Position numbers and translations under genes: made by a program
Assembly: GCA_015680685.1 (NCBI GenBank)
Contig: MNCI01000808.1
Location: 885,849-949,848, forward strand
Reading direction: 5' to 3'
Length of the DNA: 64,000 nucleotides
From: Gnetum montanum
Taxonomy: Eukaryota; Streptophyta; Gnetopsida; Gnetales; Gnetaceae
Shown here: in pieces, positions 58,745 to 64,000 of the stretch
How positions within the stretch are numbered: position 1 is the first letter of the stretch
How the letters are laid out: the number at the start of each line of letters is the position of its first letter
Notes under the pieces: model-generated
Told to the model about the DNA's origin: nothing
The model's input: only the letters and a program-made list of their open reading frames with translations
The model's database searches: none

Positions 58745-59600
58745 AATGCTCTACCAGAGCCTTCATCTACATCATTGCCCTCACTTGGAAGGGTAACTCA
58801 ACCCATGCATTTTCATTTTTGGGCTTAGCTTGTTGAGCTAATCCTTCTGCCAGATGATCAGTGTGAGCTATGACAGGCGCTTCATTCTCAGAAGTTATAA
58901 CCTCTGAGCCTTGTTCCATGCCTACATTGTGGATTTCTTGCGTTGTTACTTCATCACCATGGATCACCAACTCTCTACCTACGTAAGGTAGGTGGATCTC
59001 CTAGTGTATGGGTGAGGAGACAGTCCTAAGCTATGCTAACCATGATCTCCCAAGGATCAGGTTAAACCTAGGCATTTTCTCGACCTCGATGAATGTTGCG
59101 TTTGTGGGGAACTGGTCCCTTGCTACGAAGTCTATGTGGACTATGCCCTTCACCACGACCCATGCTCCATTGAATGACCTCAAGCATGACATCGTTGTAA
59201 GGTTGATCTGGTCAACCAACCCCAACTTGTCCACAATAGGGAAGGGAATGACGTTCATGGAAACCCCATCATCAACGTCTATCCTCCGGATCTGGTGTTG
59301 GCCGACCTGAATTATAATGAATAGAGGTGCGGTGGTCAGCTGACCCCTTTTGAGATCTTCCCTAATGACGTCGTTGTAGAAAGTTAGTTGAGGGGGTTCT
59401 AGCTCTACAGGTGCGGAGGGGAGCATGACCGAGTAGATCGCTTCCTCTTCCACCGGCATGTCTTCGTTGACTAGAATCATTGTCAACATGCAGATGAGAG
59501 TCTCACGATGTGGGATGGATGTCATGATTAGGTCGTACAAGCTCAATGTAGTGTTTTTTCATTTTAGAGCTTGTTTCACCTAAGTTAGGGCATCTAAGAA
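58745..59600 (-). pseudogene. E9 protease
   Basis: Minus strand protease, largely open (59546-59031, 171 codons): MSLYDLIMTSIPHRETLICM lead, RRIDVDDGVSMNVIPFPIVD (catalytic Asp kept, Ala of the motif changed), FNLILGRSWLA. A stop or shift near 59030 precedes the tail MVIHGDEVTTQEIHNVGMEQ (58970 downward). It is followed by R1 and antisense gene copy D. Confidence 0.87.
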
Positions 59601-60120
59601 GTCTTGGACACCCCCCTGTTTAATGATTTTCTCCACTTCTATTCATCCTAGAAGACGAATTCTTGAGGAGGGGTGACTTCGAATCTAAGTTCAGATCCTT
59701 TTTGGCAAGTAAATGTTCGTCTTTGGTGATGAAGGCACAAATGCAGGGGGTGAAAACGTAGGCTTGGGAAAACCTTGGGTGGTACTTCCCTTCGACGTCT
59801 CACCTGCAAAACAAACTTCTCACCTTTTAGGACAAGAAGGTTGTTCAGCTGTCTTGCGTGGGATGGGGAATATCGAAGGAGTTGGCCCCTGATGATAAAT
59901 GGAGCTAAAGGCATTAATGGGTGGGGTATTGTGGTTTTGCTAACAAGTAGCACAGAGATGGATTCCCATGGAGGGACTCTCAGAATGAATGGTTGTTGTG
60001 AGCTTCGGCCAACCATTGGTGGTGTTGGTGCACTATGCTAAGGCACACAGACCACGAATGGCTGCTGGGGTGGCCTAGGATCACTGTCAATACTGATGGC
60101 ATTGATGATGTAACCAGCTA
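59601..60120 (-). pseudogene. E9 gag, C-terminal linker only
   Basis: Pro-rich region between gag knuckle and protease (SSQQPFILRVPPWESISVLL, then PLAPFIIRG), homologous to 20600-21060 and 24000-24420. It ends at about 60120, where repeat sequence gives way to unrelated DNA. Capsid, knuckle and 5' LTR are absent, so this is a truncation breakpoint. Frames are shifted near 59900. Confidence 0.8.
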
Positions 60121-61331
60121 TTGTCACATTTAGCCATTTCATGGAACAGTGGAACTATCATATTCAAAATTGGAATAACGAATGTTTGAGAATTTAAAAA
60201 AGTAAATATGTAGCTTAAAAGTTATGGGAGAGATTCCAGATTTCTGTAACAAAGAGAATACAGATGTTTTGGATTACTGAAAAAAGAAATTTTGCATGTT
60301 CAATGTTTAACAAGAGAAAATCAGAACGAGAAGTTTACCTGCTACTACGGTATCCCACAATAATTTATCCTGACTTTCTTGAGTTTGATTAACATATCCA
60401 AGTTACAGAATATCTTATGCAGCATTCAGTTGCTTTGAAGCCATATCATTTCTCTTGGAATTCTTACGGTTTTCTTTACAGTAAGTCTTGATTTGCTATT
60501 TTGGATTGGATCTGTTTAAAGTTTCTAAAACCTTGACATCATGGAGACAATAATTGTAATATGCTTGTTATGAAGCCTTCGAAACACGGCCGCTCGGTTT
60601 CCCCACAAACGATAGAATTAGTAGTTAAATGCCTAGGGTTTGGATTTAAATAATTCGAGATCTGTTGTCCATGCTCTAGGTTAGATAAGCTCTTTTTTTT
60701 GATGTTCCGATGAAACATGTAGTATGCGCAGCAAGCATGTTTAAGAAACTATTGAAAAGTAATGAATCGGTTGCTGAAAGAGTGAAGTGAGACTTCATTA
60801 TAGAGGCGCAGGAAAAACAGGGATGGAATTTTTGCTAGATTGGAGCTAATCTGGTGCTGTTGCAAAGTTTCTGTGACCAAATTGTCACATTTTCAATAGG
60901 GCACTATTATTCCTCCATAAAGAAAAAGGTTGCAGCACCAGATGCACAGGCAACACTACGGAATATCATTGGAGTCGGTGATGCCGCCATAGCAAGTATG
61001 CTGCCAAATCTCGTGAACGTCGTAGGCGATCATATGCTTGTTGTCATCATCACGAGCACCGCAGGTGTAGTCCACGGTCCAAGAATCACTTTCGCCCTCA
61101 TACAAGAGGTCATTGGCAATGTCCACGCCAGTGCCGCGAATCATCACGGTCGAACCAAAATTTAGAGCTCTAAATAGCAAATCCTCCTCATCATAGTCGC
61201 TGCGACCATAGAGGCCAACGACAGACACCGCCTCGAAGTTCTGCATGGCTGCAGACCGATAACACGGTTTTTAGCAACTTGAAAACAAAGTCGAGGAGGC
61301 CAGTGTCGCCGATACGGAGCTAGAAGGCATC
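60121..61331. other. Non-element DNA with possible decayed host exons
   Basis: This stretch matches none of the elements. On the minus strand 60480-60340 looks like one exon: preceded by CTGTAAAG, followed by GTAAACTTC, reading NSKRNDMASKQLNAA and YVNQTQESQDKLLWDTVVAG with two TAA codons between. An open minus-strand frame at 61246-60956 (96 codons, acidic, SDYDEEDLLFRALNFGSTVM) is not recognised as a family. Neither is supported by homology I can see. Confidence 0.3.
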
Positions 61332-61379
61332 ATGAACTTCCTAGTGTGGCATACACTTGTGGCTAGCCTTGCTCAGTGC

Positions 61380-61547
61380 CTCCACGATCACCTACTCCTT
61401 CCTAACGTAACTCCGCTATCCCTGGGCATCAAGGTGGCAAGCATCAAAAACAACATCACCATCACCAATGACAAAGTGTTGTTGATCAATGACGAGATCG
61501 AGCGCATGGTCCAAGGAGAAGACAGGACAAAGCAAAGGTTACAATAG
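61380..61547 (+). pseudogene. Hsp70 pseudogene fragment with internal deletion
   Basis: Reads LLLPNVTPLSLGIKVA followed at once by KNNITITNDKVLL and DEIERMVQGED. Both parts are hallmark Hsp70 substrate-binding-domain segments: LLLDVTPLSLG at the start of the domain, and KITITNDKGRLS...EIERMVQ about 100 residues later. The intervening beta-sandwich is missing, and Gly-Arg-Leu-Ser is altered. The stop at 61545 ends it. No introns or flanking Hsp70 exons are seen, so it is a deleted, probably processed, scrap. Confidence 0.75.
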
Positions 61548-62014
61548 CCACATATTTTTATGGAACACACGGAAAAATTACCAAATGCGGTGGTAGAGCC
61601 TTCTTTTGTGGTGGCAGTTGATATACAGTTCTGGCAGGGGGGGATAATTTGAAACCATTTATCAGTAGTTCTAGGCCTTGCACCTTCACATTCAGACTTC
61701 ATATTTTGAACCACCACCGGATTTAAATTTCTGTTTCCAGCAAAGTTTACATGGGTTCAAAGTGCAAGTACAGATTTATTTATTTACATAAGGTTACATG
61801 GATTGGCAGCCACCTCAACCAACGTTACATTAAGGTGTATACAAAATTACCTTTTTACTACTACCCATTTATAAAATTACTAGGGCTTCAATAATATTTA
61901 ACTTTTTAAAAAATTATAAAATAATAAAAATAAAAATAACAATTAAATGGAGCTCTAGGATTTATTTTTAAAAATATTATTATTGCTTATGAAAGCAATA
62001 TTTGTAAAGACACA
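61548..62014. other. AT-rich spacer
   Basis: About 470 bp between the Hsp70 scrap and the E10 LTR. 61840-61990 is strongly A/T-rich with AATAATAAAAAT runs. No gene, tRNA or element motif is seen. Confidence 0.5.
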
Positions 62015-63309
62015 TGTCAATATTAGCATGATCTTCTCCTAAATTTCCTAACTTGTTGGGCAAGTAATCTACTAACTTGTTGGGCAAGTAATTAACTCCC
62101 TTATTTGGGAGAAATGTTAGCTAAGATATTTTGGAATGTAACCACCTTATGAAACCTATAAAAAGGCTTCAGGGGTAAGAACAAAAAAGATCACAAGGGG
62201 GGAAAGACTTGGAATCACACTTGGGCTCTCACTTGGAGACACACTTTGGATTGTAGGAAGAGATTGTAAGAAGACATTGTGAAAGATTTCTTGTAAGATG
62301 ACTGGCTAAAGAAAAGATTTCAGCCTCTTTGTCATAGTCCTATGAGTTATGTTTTATTTTTATTTTTTTAAAATTGTTTAGCCAATGGTTTAGATAGTAT
62401 CATCCTTGGCAAGTAATTTTGGGATTTTTAGATTGCTCTTATTGTTCTTGTTGCATAATTGAAAATTTCTATTAAAATTTTACCATAGAAGCACTTTTTT
62501 TTGAAAGCCTTAAGAGCATTTTAGTAGTTAATTTGATTATTATGAAACGTATAAAAACTACTATTGGGATTGTTGTAAGAGAGCCTCTACTTGTAGTCAT
62601 GCAGTTGAACGATTCAATAGTCAAGAGGGTTCAGAAAATTTTTGATATTTTGATGGGACCAGAATAGCTTCTTTTATCTTTAAAGTGATTCTCCGTACGT
62701 GATAGTTTATGTAGCGATTTTTTGGTAGCATAGTAGGATTGTCTTAAAGAAATTGCTTATTTGAGCCTTGGAAGTTTGAACAATTCGTAGTTATTGAATT
62801 TAGGATAGCTTTATTGCAAAGTGTTTACTCGTGTCATTTTACCTTGTTTAAACATTTGAGGTCTACAAAAATCTACTTTCTTTTTTGTCTATTTCCATTG
62901 AATCTTGCTCTATTTCTAGTTTTCTTGTGGAACTATCTCTTTCTCTGGGGAAAATTAGAAGTAGATTCATGGAGTTGTGCTTAAATGTTTTTGCAAAATT
63001 TTATTTGTTACAAGTAGGTATTATAAGGACCGCATAGACTAGGCAATTGAACAAAATAGGAACTCTCAACAACTCACAGTACTTGGCAAAGTTGGCTGAA
63101 TCTCTTTAAGATAAGTCATTTGTAGTTTACACACAACGTAAACGTTTCATTTTTCACAACTGCACACCGCAATAGCACACACACATACTCACATTAACTA
63201 CTGAGTCTATTTGGAGGTATCTGGGCCTTGGTGTTGCCAGAGACTAGCAAGCACCTAAATCCTATTCGAGGACACTCGTTGGCAGTCGTGTCCCAAACGG
63301 TCGCCAACA
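62015..63309 (+). mobile_element. E10 5' LTR, plus orientation
   Basis: TGTCAATATTAGCATGATC ... TCGCCAACA, about 1295 bp, ending seven bases before a primer-binding site. A TATA box (TATAAAAAGG at 62157) and a short direct repeat (CTAACTTGTTGGGCAAGTAA, two copies at about 62048-62092) lie in the U3 part. The sequence is unrelated to the other LTRs in the window. The start is inferred from TG only. Confidence 0.65.
62157..62164 (+). promoter_or_regulatory. TATA box in E10 LTR
   Basis: CCTATAAAAAGGCTTC, a good plant core promoter match, about 140 bp from the LTR start. Confidence 0.6.
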
Positions 63310-63316
63310 GTTCTTT

Positions 63317-63333
63317 TGGCGCTAGAAGGAGGG
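63317..63333 (+). promoter_or_regulatory. Primer-binding site of E10
   Basis: TGGCGCTAGAAGGAGGG, same sequence class as E2, E5 and E8 although the LTR is unrelated. Only about 70 bp of leader follow before the inverted LTR begins. Confidence 0.75.
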
Positions 63334-63401
63334 CTGAAAATTTATCCTCTAGGTTCATAAGCCTTATAATTTTAGCACATAAACAATTCTTTGTTACTAT
63401 A

Positions 63402-64000
63402 TGTTGGCAACCGTTTGGGACGCGACCGCCAACGAGTGTCCTCGAACAGGATTTAGGTGCCTGCTGGTCTCTGGCAACACCAAGGCCTAGATACCTCCAA
63501 ATAACTCAGTAGTTAATGTGAGTATGTGTGTGTGCTATTGTGGCGTGCGGCTGTGAGAAATGTAACGATTGCGTGTGTGTAAACTACAAATGACTTACTT
63601 TAAGAGATTCAGCTAACTTTGTCAAGTACTGTGAATTGTTGAAAGTTTCCTATTTTGTTCAACTGCCTAGTCTATGTGGTCCTTCTAATTCCTGCTTGTA
63701 ACAAGTAAAATTTTGCAAAAACATTTCAGCACAACTCCGCAAATCTACTCCTAATTTTCCCTAGAGAAAGAGGTAGTTCCACAAGAAAACTAGAAATAGA
63801 GCAAGATTCAATGGAAATAGACAAAAAGAAAAGAAAGAATATTTGTGTGAACCTCAAATATTTAAACAAGGTAAAATGACACGAGTAAACACTTCGCAAT
63901 AAAGCTATTCCAAATTCAATATCTACGAATTGTTCAAAATACCAAGGCTCAGCCAAGCAATATCTTCAAGACAATCCTACTGTGCTACCAAAAATCGCTG
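63402..64000 (-). mobile_element. E10-family LTR, inverted, cut by window end
   Basis: From TGTTGGCAACCGTTTGGGAC this is the reverse complement of 63309 downward, with high identity over the 600 bp available (ending opposite about 62715). No primer-binding site adjoins it on its own strand, so it may be a solo or 3' LTR lying head-to-head with the first. Confidence 0.8.

Larger units (their letters stand above)
62715..64000. repeat. Large inverted repeat (arms about 600 bp, 92-bp loop)
   Basis: Left arm 62715-63309, loop 63310-63401, right arm 63402-64000 and continuing past the window. The arms are the two E10 LTRs; mismatches are scattered single bases and small indels. Confidence 0.88.

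Noticed and set aside
60956-61246. Acidic 96-codon frame as a host gene
   Set aside because: No recognisable family, no splice context and an overlapping opposite frame of similar length; left as unassigned.
1-64000. tRNA, rRNA or other structural RNA genes
   Set aside because: No tRNA A/B-box plus cloverleaf and no rRNA-like stretch was recognised by eye; a covariance-model scan was not possible.

Overview
The window looks like repeat-rich DNA from a large nuclear plant genome. It is almost wall-to-wall degenerate Ty3/Gypsy LTR retrotransposons, with plant-type spliced introns and no intact host gene. The species cannot be named from this sequence; a large-genome seed plant is an inference. 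The elements look like the Tat (Ogre/Retand-like) lineage: the gag knuckle is C-x2-H-x4-H-x4-C, protease is fused to gag, and a second, archaeal-type RNase H precedes the integrase. Most coding frames are long and single-frame, broken mainly by TAG/TGA where relatives have Gln, Trp or Arg. This is the C-to-T decay expected of methylated, silenced copies.

Layout (E1 to E10 are labels used here). E1(+) 1-14478: gag, protease, antisense gene copy A, RT, two RNases H, integrase, 3' LTR. E2(-) 28980-14490: 5' LTR, leader, two head-to-tail gag-protease units, antisense gene copy B, then broken. E3(-) 30060-28981: repeat array plus RT fragment. E4(+) 30121-32200: gag, followed by a (+) fragment of an antisense-type gene and an LTR (32814-33960). 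E5(-) 39216-33985: LTR, gag, protease. E6(-) 44735-39227: protease, antisense gene copy C. E7(+) 44738-48985: RNase H, integrase, 3' LTR. E8(-) 51334-49025: LTR, leader, start of gag. E9(-) 60120-51420: gag, protease, antisense gene copy D, integrase, LTR fragment. 60121-62014 is non-element sequence with an Hsp70 pseudogene scrap. E10 62015-64000: two inverted LTRs of another family.

The most interesting system is the antisense gene. Four copies of one roughly 8-exon gene, plus a fifth 3' fragment, are carried. Where position can be judged (E1, E2, E6, E9), the gene always lies antisense to the element, between protease and reverse transcriptase. It has its own TATA promoter, conserved introns, an N-terminal FCP1/NIF-like (HAD) domain with lost catalytic acids, a conserved central domain, an acidic linker and a coiled-coil-like C-terminal part. 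Arrays of one related motif (core CTAGTTTWAGG) mark three boundaries: protease/antisense gene (R1), antisense gene/RT (R2) and integrase/3' UTR (R3). I infer a retrotransposon family that captured an intron-containing host gene in reverse and kept it through its amplification.
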